The notes: generated by a model from the letters alone, not told the origin. DNA of 64,000 nucleotides from Bacteroidales bacterium (GCA_024400455.1 JAKSMU010000005.1:62001-126000); one strand, 5' to 3'; counted from the stretch's first letter, positions 8,025 through 17,203 are shown. A program made the numbers and translations.

Positions 8025-8876
8025 TTATAGATTATCAATACAACTTGACATTTCTTTTTCTAAGTTTTCAAAATGCTTTTTCATCCCTTTTAACCATTCA
8101 GAGATATCTCCATTCTTTTTTTTCTTGGATAACTGTTCCACATCATCAATACACACTTTGCAAGCCTCTTCGCAACTGTCAGACATATTTGTTATCAAAT
8201 CTCTGAAAGTGGTTATTCCCGTTGTAATGGAAATAATTCCATTCATCACGGCTTGGTTTTGGACAATGGTGCCGTCTTTAACATCTGATGCTGTTTTTGT
8301 AAAACTGGAATTCCATAAAGATTTGAAAGTCCCATAAATGGTATCTTTTTTTTCTGTCAATTTTATCACCAAATCCTTTTTTGTAAGATAGTCTTTGATA
8401 TCCGCAACATTTTCCTTTAATGCGGTATTCAATTTCCTGCTTCTCTCAGAAGCATCTCTAAGCTCCTTCTCTTGATTTTGTATCTGTTTATCTGCCCTCT
8501 GGTTTTGTTTCTTTAGTTCGTCAAGCTGATTCAAAAAATTCTCATTCTCACGTCCAGAATCTTTAATCATCCACCAAAGCGTACCTAATGCTGCTATAAT
8601 ACCAATGACAGTTGCAATAAATGACCAGAAATTCCAATCTGGTTTTGTATTATATGATATGACACCATTTTCCTCTTCATTTGATGTTTGGAAATCAGCT
8701 GTTTTCAAGTTATTTTGGGAAACAAAACCAGAATCTTGACCAGAATTGGAACAATTGGTATTACAATTGCCATCGATTGTGTCATACTTAGACATCGAAG
8801 ATGACACGACCTGAGATAACCCAAGAACACAGGTCAGTAGCATGATTAAAATAATAATTTTGTAAGTGATTTTCAT
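8025..8876 (-). CDS. Membrane-anchored coiled-coil protein, partner of the ATPase
   Basis: About 283 residues from ATG 8876; an ATG at 8921 adds 15 residues before the signal-like segment. Segment KIIILIMLLTCVLGLSQVV is a signal or first membrane helix, followed by a polar extracytoplasmic loop with two close cysteines (NCNTNC). A second membrane helix (FWSFIATVIGIIAALGTLWWMI) follows, then a long coiled coil (ENFLNQLDELKKQNQRADK onward) and a helical C-terminal region. The likely topology is N- and C-terminus in the cytoplasm, with the coiled coil available to contact the ATPase. No enzymatic motif is present. Confidence 0.6.
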   Translation of the reverse strand: MKITYKIIILIMLLTCVLGLSQVVSSSMSKYDTIDGNCNTNCSNSGQDSGFVSQNNLKTADFQTSNEEENGVISYNTKPDWNFWSFIATVIGIIAALGTLWWMIKDSGRENENFLNQLDELKKQNQRADKQIQNQEKELRDASERSRKLNTALKENVADIKDYLTKKDLVIKLTEKKDTIYGTFKSLWNSSFTKTASDVKDGTIVQNQAVMNGIISITTGITTFRDLITNMSDSCEEACKVCIDDVEQLSKKKKNGDISEWLKGMKKHFENLEKEMSSCIDNL

Positions 8877-9005
8877 ACAATTACTTTTTGATATTTGATG
8901 GATTCTTTTATTCAGTTTCACCTACATTACAGGAAGAACCCTATAACCTGCCGATAGGCTAATTATATTATTAGTTAGATGAGTGTATCGTTTTACCATA
9001 TCTGT

Positions 9006-9329
9006 CTAAAAATCAATCTGGTTAAATGACTTCCCTTTACGCACGGAAATGTTCAATTCCGTGCCATCACGTAAAAAGACGGAATGATTATTTCCTGCAC
9101 TCTTCACTTTTGCTATTTGCTTCAAATTTACAATTGTATTATGATGGATACGAAAAAACTGATGGCCTTGCAATACATCTTCAAAATACGACAAGGATTT
9201 AGTAAAACTTACACTTTCCCCATGAATTCGATATACTGTGCAAACGGGGCCTTCAACCATAATGTGCGATATAATATCAAAATAGAACTGATGAATTTCT
9301 TTCATCCCCTTAATTGTAAAAGTCGTCAT
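9006..9329 (-). CDS. Stand-alone LytTR DNA-binding protein
   Basis: A 107-residue single-domain LytTR protein. Recognisable parts are ISHIMVEGPVCTVYRIHGES, then FFRIHHNTIVNLKQIAKVK and the closing VFLRDGTELNISVRKGKSF. It has no receiver and no membrane part, like the 123-residue LytTR protein at 4388-4759. The two single-domain regulators bracket the secreted-protein/ATPase block, all on the minus strand. It probably regulates neighbouring genes; the target is unknown. Confidence 0.8.
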   Translation of the reverse strand: MTTFTIKGMKEIHQFYFDIISHIMVEGPVCTVYRIHGESVSFTKSLSYFEDVLQGHQFFRIHHNTIVNLKQIAKVKSAGNNHSVFLRDGTELNISVRKGKSFNQIDF

Positions 9330-9491
9330 ATTTTTCCTTTTTTATATTTGCAACCTTATTTTTCATGATGCATAGCAACTTATACAAAAACAATCATCCA
9401 TCATATACCTTGTTTTACGCCCAACCTCCTCTCGGAGGCATTACCCAATGAATTTATTCTTCCCTTTCATGACCAATCAGAATTATGTTCA

Positions 9492-9878
9492 TCAATCTGT
9501 TACCGTAAACTCACCATAATACTCATCCCCATTGGAGAGTGTAAAGGTGACAATGTAATTCCCTGCGTTAGGGATGTAGACCTGCAAACCATTTGGTGTA
9601 AGCACTGAAAGGCATTGCACCGAAACACCAGCAGCAGTGGCAACCTCAACAGCGACTTGCCCAAGATTCTCACTGAACACTACAGTAAGTACATGACCAT
9701 TAAGTGTTGGAATGATGGAGTTACCTCTACTGGGACCCGTATAAATTCCTGACTCTTTTATTTCAATAGGTATTCCTTCTCCTTGTTCTTTTTCCATTCT
9801 GGCCTCGCCGTGGGCGTAGCACAATGCTCCTGAAAGGATGAAGCAGAGCATCAGAATCATTTCTTTTAATTTGAACAT
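9492..9878 (-). CDS. Small secreted protein, DUF3244-like
   Basis: A 128-residue protein with a clear signal peptide (MILMLCFILSGALCYAHG). The mature part is a single small beta-sandwich. The pattern NSIIPTLNGHVLTVVFSEN, then QVAVEVATAAGVSVQ and a closing GNYIVTFTLSNGDEYYGEF, resembles the DUF3244 family of Bacteroidales secreted proteins, whose role is not established. It is apparently monocistronic. A run of eight G residues lies about 120 bp upstream. Confidence 0.65.
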   Translation of the reverse strand: MFKLKEMILMLCFILSGALCYAHGEARMEKEQGEGIPIEIKESGIYTGPSRGNSIIPTLNGHVLTVVFSENLGQVAVEVATAAGVSVQCLSVLTPNGLQVYIPNAGNYIVTFTLSNGDEYYGEFTVTD

Positions 9879-9996
9879 AGTTTTGTGATTTTAAAGTTGA
9901 AATTTTTCGCTTAAGCTTTCTGCGGTAAAAGTAGAGTATCGCAAAAACATAAATCACAAAACCACGCTGGAGAAATGTTGGAATCTTTTAATATCA

Positions 9997-10004
9997 GGGG
10001 GGGG
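9997..10004. repeat. G8 homopolymer in the intergenic region 9879-10177
   Basis: Eight consecutive G residues in an otherwise AT-rich, ~300-bp gene-free stretch, about 120 bp upstream of the DUF3244-like start. Such tracts can slip and alter promoter spacing. Apart from the terminator at 10121-10139, nothing else is seen in this gap. Confidence 0.4.
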
Positions 10005-10120
10005 TAGCTAATAATCAACAAGTTACAAAACAACCAAATAGGACAATTGCCAAGGTTTTCCAAAATTTTTCCAACATTTCAACCAAAAGCAAACAAAATG
10101 CAACCCACAAGAACCAAAAG

Positions 10121-10139
10121 CCCCGCTTTGTAGGCGGGG
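10121..10139 (-). terminator. Intrinsic terminator of the TPR/winged-helix gene
   Basis: CCCCGC and GCGGGG arms with a 7-nt loop. Read on the minus strand the hairpin is followed by CTTTTGG. It lies about 40 bp after the stop at 10178. Confidence 0.65.
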
Positions 10140-10177
10140 TCAGATAGAGTCATTTTCTTTTTAACAAGGTGCCAAAA

Positions 10178-12601
10178 TTATCCAATCACTTCCCAATGTC
10201 CACCCTTGTCAGGTCCAACACGACGGATAACACCTTTATCTTGAAGCACTTTGAAGTGTTTGGCAATTCCTCGCGGATTTAAGTCTAATTGCTTTGCGAT
10301 TTCTGGAATGGTGACATTGGGATTACCGATGATGATTTCAACGATTGTTTTCTGTGTACCTTTCAATGTATCTTTCAATGTACTTTTCAATGTACTTTCT
10401 TTTGAAATTTCTTCTGTTTGACCCTCAAAACCATTCATTATCTGTGAGAAAGGCATATTCCCCTCTTCTTTTTGATTGACATTTTTTGCGCTGCACAGCC
10501 CTTCCGCTATCTTCAAAACATAGGCAGACAAGCTTTCTTCCACCCCAATCTTTTCCTGAAGGTTCTCATTCTGCTTCTTGATGGCCGAATAAGTCCGGTC
10601 TTTCAGTGCACCTATTTCTCCCTCATTCAATCCCAACAAATGCAGATGACATAGCGTGAGGTCGCTCTGTTTCAAACTCGCACATTGGCTCAACAGCATA
10701 TTGTCAAAACCCTTATAATGTCTTTCCACGGCATCTTTGAGTTGTTTGAAATCCTCTTCTTTGAGGCCGATGCCATGTTGGAAGGAAGTATCGCGAGAGG
10801 TGATATGTTTGCCATGTAACAAGTCTAAGATACTTTGGCAGATTTCTTCATCCAAGAAAGCCGCACGTTGTTTCGCTGCCTCTTCGCTTTGTTGTTCCAA
10901 GACCTTTTTCAATGCACTTACCTGTGCTTCACGCTGTTGTAGGTTTTTTCGCAATGCTTCTTGTTCCTTCTGGTAGGCCAGTCGTTCTGTTTCCAACTCT
11001 TCCTCATGTCGCTTCTTGGTCTTCTCTATCTCCTTTTCCGACTGGTCTTTCTGTGCTCTCAATTCTTCCTCGTGGCGTTCTTTTGTCTTTGCCATCCATT
11101 GTTGGTGCTTCCTTTCCACCTCTTCCAACTGTTGTTCAGTATCCGCCTTCAGTTGTCTCAGTTCTTCCTCATATTTCTTCTTTGTTTCTTCCAAAGTCTT
11201 GTCAGCCTCCGCTTGCCACAACCTCAACTCCTTTTCATGCGCTTGTTCCGCTTCCCCTAGAACTCTGTCCGCTTCTCTTTGTTGTTCCTTCAGCAGTTTC
11301 TTGCTTCTTAGTTTTGCCAAAACAATAATAATCAAAGCTAACACAGCGGCAATAGGGATAATAACTCCCAAGATTTTTTTTATTGCTGTATCACGCTTTG
11401 CTTCAGCTTCTTTTTCCTGTTTCTGGATAGTATAAGTTTTGAACAAATCTTCAAGCTTCGAAACCAATGCCTTGTTTTCACCCTCTGATTCCTTATGGTC
11501 TGTCAAATAACGCATAAACTCATTTGCCTTTTCTCTGTTGCCAAGACTGTCATAAACAACACGAATGCTTTCCGCGGCTCTAATTTTATAAGTCGCAACT
11601 GTCTCATCTTTAAAAGCTAATTCAAAGTAACGAAGTGCCGAATCATAAATGCCCTCCTCTGAATAAACCGATCCTATGACCAAAAAACGGGCAACCCTTT
11701 CTCCCTCATCTTTTACAGAAGCAAGGTTCTGTTTCATTGTATTCAATGATTGTTCGGTTCCTAAACCTAACTGATAGTCGCAAAGTGCTTTCATGGAAAC
11801 AGCGTCCCTGTAAATAGGACTATTAGTATCAGGCATTTCTTCTATTGCCATCTCATAATAATACCTTGCAATGTCTATTTCTCCTTTTTTGTCGTATTGT
11901 TTCCCGATATGACAATATGTATTGGGAATTTCTTTGGATAAAGAAGGAACTTTTCGGCAATATGCCAAAGCCTTTTCACCACAAGTAAGGGCTGGGTCCA
12001 TCATAAATTGTGCTGAAAACAACTCCAAAAGCCTATTATAAGTATAAAACATAAAAACAGCTTTCTTTCCCGTTAGTGCTTTCTCTTCAAATTGTTCCTC
12101 CATCATTTCCAAAGCCTTTAAGTATTCCGCACAAGCGTTCACAACTTCTCCTCGCTCATAATACCCAGCACCATTAATATAATGTGCCCTCGCATCAAAA
12201 AAAGCATTCTGCTCCTGTATGGACATACCATGTGCGTCTGCTTTGCGTATGTGTGTGCTATCTGCTGCCACTATCGAATCGAAATAATCCACAGCATGTA
12301 ACAACCCTTCTCGGTTGCTTTGGCCATAATAGTTTTTATAAAGCAGTTCCGAAATCAGCAGCTGGCAATAGTGCCCATTAAACTCATCAAGGCTATCGGC
12401 ATTGGGGCTTGCCGCAAACTGCCTCAGCACCGCAAAGGCGCTGTCAGGCTGTTTCCACATAAGGCTGTCAATGGCAGCCAATTCAGGAATCGGTTTTTCC
12501 ATCGGCTCCACCTCCTTCTCCTTCGGAGGGTCGCAAGCCACCATCAAAGCCATCAAAGCCACCGCTATCCAAATACCGGTGAGAGGTATATGTTTTTTCA
12601 T
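10178..12601 (-). CDS. Lipoprotein-TPR-transmembrane-coiled-coil-winged-helix regulator
   Basis: An 807-residue protein from ATG 12601, chosen because it begins a lipoprotein signal (MKKHIPLTGI, lipobox LMVAC with C23). Residues about 40-390 are helical repeats of TPR type (for example YCHIGKQYDKKGEIDIARYYYEMA). Residues ~409-428 (VIIPIAAVLALIIIVL) form a membrane helix, then a ~190-residue charged coiled coil rich in E/K/Q. The C-terminal ~70 residues (TIPEIAKQLDLNPRGIAKHFKVLQ) form a winged-helix DNA-binding domain. The topology implied is TPR outside, wHTH inside: a one-protein transmembrane regulator. A lipobox on such a protein is odd, since it would have to stay in the inner membrane. 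Targets and signal are unknown. Confidence 0.7.
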   Translation of the reverse strand: MKKHIPLTGIWIAVALMALMVACDPPKEKEVEPMEKPIPELAAIDSLMWKQPDSAFAVLRQFAASPNADSLDEFNGHYCQLLISELLYKNYYGQSNREGLLHAVDYFDSIVAADSTHIRKADAHGMSIQEQNAFFDARAHYINGAGYYERGEVVNACAEYLKALEMMEEQFEEKALTGKKAVFMFYTYNRLLELFSAQFMMDPALTCGEKALAYCRKVPSLSKEIPNTYCHIGKQYDKKGEIDIARYYYEMAIEEMPDTNSPIYRDAVSMKALCDYQLGLGTEQSLNTMKQNLASVKDEGERVARFLVIGSVYSEEGIYDSALRYFELAFKDETVATYKIRAAESIRVVYDSLGNREKANEFMRYLTDHKESEGENKALVSKLEDLFKTYTIQKQEKEAEAKRDTAIKKILGVIIPIAAVLALIIIVLAKLRSKKLLKEQQREADRVLGEAEQAHEKELRLWQAEADKTLEETKKKYEEELRQLKADTEQQLEEVERKHQQWMAKTKERHEEELRAQKDQSEKEIEKTKKRHEEELETERLAYQKEQEALRKNLQQREAQVSALKKVLEQQSEEAAKQRAAFLDEEICQSILDLLHGKHITSRDTSFQHGIGLKEEDFKQLKDAVERHYKGFDNMLLSQCASLKQSDLTLCHLHLLGLNEGEIGALKDRTYSAIKKQNENLQEKIGVEESLSAYVLKIAEGLCSAKNVNQKEEGNMPFSQIMNGFEGQTEEISKESTLKSTLKDTLKGTQKTIVEIIIGNPNVTIPEIAKQLDLNPRGIAKHFKVLQDKGVIRRVGPDKGGHWEVIG

Positions 12602-12787
12602 TCCAAATTCAATTTTCAACATTTCTGCAAAATTACTCAAAATCCGATAAAATCCATCAAATTCAATCAAAATCTTTCCCCTTTTCAAACTATCCACCCA
12701 CAGGCCGGGAAATTCCTACCAAATCAAACATGCATGTTTTGTGTCCCCGAATCCATAAAATTGCAAATTCTATTTAAACCTTCAATA

Positions 12788-12860
12788 GCCAATCTGTTTC
12801 ACAAACGATTGGCAATATTTGTTTTTATTGCCAATCATTTGCAAAAAACTCATTTGTGAA
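12788..12860. repeat. Nested inverted repeats downstream of the IetS-like gene
   Basis: Arms 12802-12817 and 12826-12841 are reverse complements with one mismatch (core ATTGGCAATA / TATTGCCAAT). GCCAATC at 12788-12794 also pairs with GATTGGC at 12807-12813, and TTCACAAACG (12798-12807) with CATTTGTGAA (12851-12860, one mismatch). No T-run follows on either strand, so this is not a standard terminator. An operator for the winged-helix protein encoded at 10178-12601, or a cruciform element, is possible. The remainder of 12602-12881 is AT-rich with no gene. Confidence 0.6.
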
Positions 12861-12881
12861 TTCATTGTCTAGCCATCGTTA

Positions 12882-15239
12882 TCACACCTGTCCTCTCACT
12901 CGAGCTGCAACTTGAATATCAGACAATTGAACACCTATAGCCTGCATAGCTGCTTTCATATCCGTGTTTACAGGCGCCTCACCTTTCGGATCTGAGATAG
13001 TTAGGATTGCAGCAAATGGAACACCATCAAAATTGGATGGCAACCCTTCCCGGGAAAGATACTCTATCTCCAAAAAGACATCACCAATAATTTTCTTATG
13101 TTTAAGGCTTGCGTATGAAACCTTTACCGGATTCCACTTAAAAGAATCCTTGATGAGATTCTCCTCATCGGCAGGCTGGTCATCGCCAACATCCGAAAAT
13201 TCAAACTTCATAAGGCTTTTCTTTTTGCCATTAGCATCACCAGCCCTTAGATATGCTGTTATGTTCTCTCTGACCATTTCCTCGCCAAAACTACTGTCCA
13301 ACAAAGGACGGCTCACCAGTGTGAGTTTGACCTCTCCCCAGCATTTGCCATCAGGTCTCTTCAGCGAGTTTGGCCACGGGAAAGCCAAACTCAGCTTTTT
13401 GTCAGAAGGAATCCTGTCAGCCACCACAAATGTAAACGAATGGTCATCCTCCGTCAGTATTGTCTCAGAAGAAGCCGGTATGCCAAATCCATAAAGGTTT
13501 CTCCTAACCTCTTCATAAGCTTCATCCATAATAATATCAGGATACTCAGCATGATGAATAACCAAAGCCTTAAGCAACTCCAACGAAGCTTTCCCACCAA
13601 TCTTATTATCAAGGGCAGACATAATCTTTGCCACCAACGGTGCCGACATACTCGTGCCGCTCACATGTATTTTCTGCCCTGTCATACTGATCGAAGACAA
13701 CCCGGAATCTCCATCGGCTGAACCACCAACATAGGCAACATCAGGTTTTACACCAGCTTTGCACGCAGGCCCAAATAGGGTATATGCCGTAGGAGTCAAA
13801 ACGTTGGGATTAAGAGCCATCACGCTTATTCCTCTGAGACTCTCCGCAGGTGGTAACGCTAAATGCTCTGGCTGTAAACTATCTATGTTATGTTCAATAT
13901 CTGCAGGAATCCATTCGTCACGCATCTGGTCCCGAAGAAGATTTCCAGCAGATATAACGAATTGTACATTCAGTTCATCAGATAATTCATCCAGTTTCTT
14001 GGCGACTACACCGTACCAAACTTCAGTTGGAGTTCTTTTTTTCTGGTTGATACTAATATTAAATATCCTAGCACCAGACTCTTCCATCGCCGCTCCTACG
14101 GCATTTCTCAATGACTCAAAGAAATTCTCCAAGCCCAATGGGTATGCCTCGTTCCATCTGCTATCTGAAGTAAACAAGCACAAATCCGCCAATCTGCAGC
14201 CATCCATCTCTGGAGCCATGTCCGAACCATTGAGGCCATTCCCTTTCACCAGTAACCCCGCCACCTTACTGCCATGCTCTTCCACTCTAAATCTGTCAGG
14301 CAATTCCGTCCATGAATACACCTTCCACCCGTCAAACACATCTGCAATTCCATTGTCTATCACACCAACAATGGGATACGAAGACACATCTGCCGGGGCG
14401 GTGACATCCACGTCTAAGCCAATGCCTTCTGAAGCTACAAAAGAGGAAAGAGCAGGTGCTGCCGTAACCCTTCTAACCAATGGGTGACCTGCAAGAAAAT
14501 CCAACAGCTCCATATTTTTAGCCTCATAATCCTCTTCACCTTCCGATTCTATATATATGAACAGTTGCCCCCCATATCCCGAGGTCATAAGCTCCTTATA
14601 GTTTATATAAGGCAAAGATTCCAAATTATCCTTAAACGTCTGTAGAAGGTTTTTGAACTCCTCAGACATTTGCATCGGTTTATAAAGCAAGTACAAAGGA
14701 TGGAATATGTCCACATAATAACCATTGGAAACAAGTCCTCTTTCTTTCCAAGTCTTCACTTCTGCCAATGTGAAGGGTACTCTATCCTCTGATGAATAGG
14801 GTTGTATAGACTGTATACCCCCGACCTCCGACCTGGCCCTTGAAGGCTTATCTCTCGTCACTTCTTCTGCCCTATTGATGGCTTGCACCGTCATCTCTAT
14901 AGAGCCTGGACGCATCTCTACGAGCATTTCACCAACGCCAACTCCGCCCACCACAAAGCTTCTCTTTTTATCAGTAAAAATCGACTTTGTGGGCCTATGC
15001 GATTTAGCGATAGCATCGCTGCGCATCTTAACTTTGGCGTAAGTAATTCTAGAATAAGCATTCCTACGGCTAGTTTCATCAATAGAGGCCAAACTTTGGA
15101 CAAGAACACCCTTGTGGGCAGCGAAATCATTGTCCCTACCCACAAAGAAGTCTTTATTCGGACCAAATCCATTCACCAAATCTTTATCCCCGATAAACGC
15201 TCCGGGATTAAGAACAAATTGTATCTGATTTTCTGCCAT
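12882..15239 (-). CDS. ietS: Subtilisin-like serine protease, IetS-like
   Basis: A 785-residue S8 protease without signal peptide, so cytoplasmic. The catalytic triad is visible: D295 in GVIDNGI, H322 in EHGSKVAGLL and S530 in SGTSMSAP, with oxyanion asparagine N433 in SAGN. The ~280 residues before the protease domain and ~200 after are extra domains. Its start overlaps the 3' end of the AAA ATPase gene by 32 bp, so the two are coupled. A cytoplasmic subtilase paired with an AAA ATPase is the IetAS arrangement, described as a plasmid toxin-antitoxin pair and later reported as an anti-phage system (Gao et al. 2020). In that model IetS is the toxic protease, held by IetA. Confidence 0.85.
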   Translation of the reverse strand: MAENQIQFVLNPGAFIGDKDLVNGFGPNKDFFVGRDNDFAAHKGVLVQSLASIDETSRRNAYSRITYAKVKMRSDAIAKSHRPTKSIFTDKKRSFVVGGVGVGEMLVEMRPGSIEMTVQAINRAEEVTRDKPSRARSEVGGIQSIQPYSSEDRVPFTLAEVKTWKERGLVSNGYYVDIFHPLYLLYKPMQMSEEFKNLLQTFKDNLESLPYINYKELMTSGYGGQLFIYIESEGEEDYEAKNMELLDFLAGHPLVRRVTAAPALSSFVASEGIGLDVDVTAPADVSSYPIVGVIDNGIADVFDGWKVYSWTELPDRFRVEEHGSKVAGLLVKGNGLNGSDMAPEMDGCRLADLCLFTSDSRWNEAYPLGLENFFESLRNAVGAAMEESGARIFNISINQKKRTPTEVWYGVVAKKLDELSDELNVQFVISAGNLLRDQMRDEWIPADIEHNIDSLQPEHLALPPAESLRGISVMALNPNVLTPTAYTLFGPACKAGVKPDVAYVGGSADGDSGLSSISMTGQKIHVSGTSMSAPLVAKIMSALDNKIGGKASLELLKALVIHHAEYPDIIMDEAYEEVRRNLYGFGIPASSETILTEDDHSFTFVVADRIPSDKKLSLAFPWPNSLKRPDGKCWGEVKLTLVSRPLLDSSFGEEMVRENITAYLRAGDANGKKKSLMKFEFSDVGDDQPADEENLIKDSFKWNPVKVSYASLKHKKIIGDVFLEIEYLSREGLPSNFDGVPFAAILTISDPKGEAPVNTDMKAAMQAIGVQLSDIQVAARVRGQV

Positions 15240-16413
15240 TGTTATTAGATTTTGAAATATGTTTACTTAGAGTTGAGGGCGACATTTCGAATAGTGCCGC
15301 AATTTCCTTTTGCTTCAGCTGAAGATACTCATCATTCGCAAGCTCATTATATAAACTGGCAACATCACCATTCAGCATGTCAGTTATTCTCTTCTGCACC
15401 CTTCCGGTATTCATTGTTGCAAACCGCTTCATTAGCGCAGGCAAACTGTGGCTTTCCGATTCTTCGAGTATAATTATTCTTTTCAACCAATCAACGAGTT
15501 TGCGCAAATCAGAACCCGTCGCATCATCCATACACCAGTTAATGAATTTCAGCTCTGGTTGTGAATATTCGAGCGGAAACATGAATTTAGCAAGCATCTT
15601 CTCCCTGACCTCAGGGCTGGGATGAGGTATGTCTATTTGCACGTCAAACCTTCTCCACACGGCTGGATCCAAAAGCTTCTCATGATTTGTTATTCCTATG
15701 GTAAATCCCCTTTCCGAGCGTGCATCGAGGTTTTGCAACAAGGTGTTGACAATCCTCTTCACTTCTCCTATTTCTTGTGGGTCATCTCTTAGTTTGGCAA
15801 GAGCATCAAACTCATCCAACAGGAGAATACATTTGTATTTATTGGCGAAACGGAATAGATTTGCTATGTTTCTGGAACTAGTACCAAGAAACGATGAAAT
15901 AATGCCATCCAGCTTTGCCAATACAACAGGAAGCCCAACCGATTTTGCAATCCATTTGGCAAGCATTGTTTTTCCCGTGCCAGGGTCACCGTATATCAAA
16001 CATGATCTTGACGGTGACGCATTTAGTTGAACCAATTTGTCATAGTTTCTCCATTCGTTAATAACGGCATCTACAGCACTTTGTATAGAGTCGTTGAACA
16101 ATGGCACATCTTTCTCCATTTCATCTTGAAATATGATTTCCAAGATTGGGGCAGCAGTCTCCTTGTCAACAGGAATTGTCGTGTTCTTCGTCAAATCATC
16201 GCCCTCTAACGATGAAATAACAAAGTTCACCGGCTCCATTGGTTGTATCTTGCGCGACTGCGCCAGAATGCCCTCCAACGACTTCGCTTCCTTTTCCTTG
16301 CCACTTTTCTTATAACAATCTATGAGACGTCCCATTTGATGTTCTGTCATCGCTCTTGAAGAAGAAAGGGCCGAACGGCAAAGAGCCTGAATTATAACAA
16401 AATCCGAATCCAT
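15208..16413 (-). CDS. ietA: AAA ATPase, IetA-like, with C-terminal helix-turn-helix
   Basis: About 401 residues from ATG 16413; a start at 16461 would only add a short hydrophobic stretch. Walker A GDPGTGKT at residues 142-149 and Walker B CILLLDEFDAL at ~195-205 are followed by an arginine-finger region (DPAVWRRFD), which is classic AAA. The last ~40 residues (KQKEIAALFEMSPSTLSKHISK) look like a helix-turn-helix, so it may also bind DNA, for instance to autoregulate the pair. It is expected to act as antitoxin or regulator of the overlapping subtilase gene. It is the first gene of the two-gene unit; the promoter would lie in the GC-rich non-coding stretch upstream. Confidence 0.85.
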   Translation of the reverse strand: MDSDFVIIQALCRSALSSSRAMTEHQMGRLIDCYKKSGKEKEAKSLEGILAQSRKIQPMEPVNFVISSLEGDDLTKNTTIPVDKETAAPILEIIFQDEMEKDVPLFNDSIQSAVDAVINEWRNYDKLVQLNASPSRSCLIYGDPGTGKTMLAKWIAKSVGLPVVLAKLDGIISSFLGTSSRNIANLFRFANKYKCILLLDEFDALAKLRDDPQEIGEVKRIVNTLLQNLDARSERGFTIGITNHEKLLDPAVWRRFDVQIDIPHPSPEVREKMLAKFMFPLEYSQPELKFINWCMDDATGSDLRKLVDWLKRIIILEESESHSLPALMKRFATMNTGRVQKRITDMLNGDVASLYNELANDEYLQLKQKEIAALFEMSPSTLSKHISKSNNNGRKSDTICS

Positions 16414-17172
16414 ATCACTTTGTAAAATTTCTGCAAAAATACAAATAATTTCTAATATCAATAAATAATTTCCATTTTTTTACAAAAATTTCCATTTTTG
16501 AAATAAAAAATTCCAATCAAGGCAAATGATAACAATAATAAAAAATATCACCTTCCCCCTCCCCGTCAAGGTGTTCCGCACCCCGTAAGGAAAGCCCGAG
16601 GCCCCTGAGCCTGTCGAAGGGCCGACTGTCGTAAGTACGATAGCACGAATAACGAAACAAACAGCCCTGAAGGGGCAACACGACATCAACCCGATGCAAG
16701 CGCAGCTCAGCTTCGGGCAACTCCTAACTGATAACTCCTAACTCTAACCAACCAAGCCGCCGCTGTCACGTTTTTTGCAGCGGAAAGCTCTTACCTTGCC
16801 TCCCCAAAGCTGTGCGGTCAAGCCGCCGAGCAGGATGGCCGTCCTCGTTCCTGCGGTAGACCACTCTGCTCGTCGACATCACCGCCCAGCGCCGCGCGAC
16901 GGCCTGCCTCTACTTCTAAATCGCTCCGGGCAAGAGTCGTTTGTCCCCAAGCCTCATCAATAGGGGTCGTTAGTACGAATACCGTAAGCACGTTAGTACG
17001 ATAAAAACAACCAAAGACAAACGACACATGCCCAGTGCAGCCACATCAGGCATGTAGGCGGCTCGCCTGCAAAAAAACTTCTTGAAAGGCCGTCGCACCT
17101 TACCCTCACCTCAGGCTTCAACAGGGCAAAAAACCGCGCCAGCGGCTAACTCAATCACTAAACCTATAACTT
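16414..17172. other. Gene-free 0.76-kb stretch with mosaic repeats
   Basis: No credible gene. It contains short elements also found after the Detocs-like genes: CCCCGTCAAGGTGTTCCGC at 16561-16579 (near match at 24166) and GTCCTCGTTCCTGCGGTAG at 16841-16859 (perfect match at 24829-24847). An 11-mer CGTTAGTACGA occurs at 16968-16978 and 16991-17001. GC content is higher than in flanking genes. It probably marks the edge of the AbiE/Detocs insertion. Confidence 0.5.
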
Positions 17173-17203
17173 TTTTGGCAAAAATCATCAAAATTTGCCA
17201 AAA
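17173..17203 (+). promoter_or_regulatory. Inverted-repeat operator candidate for the AbiE pair
   Basis: TTTTGGCAAA (17173-17182) and TTTGCCAAAA (17194-17203) are perfect 10-bp reverse complements with an 11-bp spacer. They lie 7 bp before a -7-like TACCTTTG box (17210-17217) and 38 bp before the ATG at 17242. Characterised AbiEi antitoxins repress their own operon by binding inverted repeats at the promoter, so this is a good candidate operator. Confidence 0.55.
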
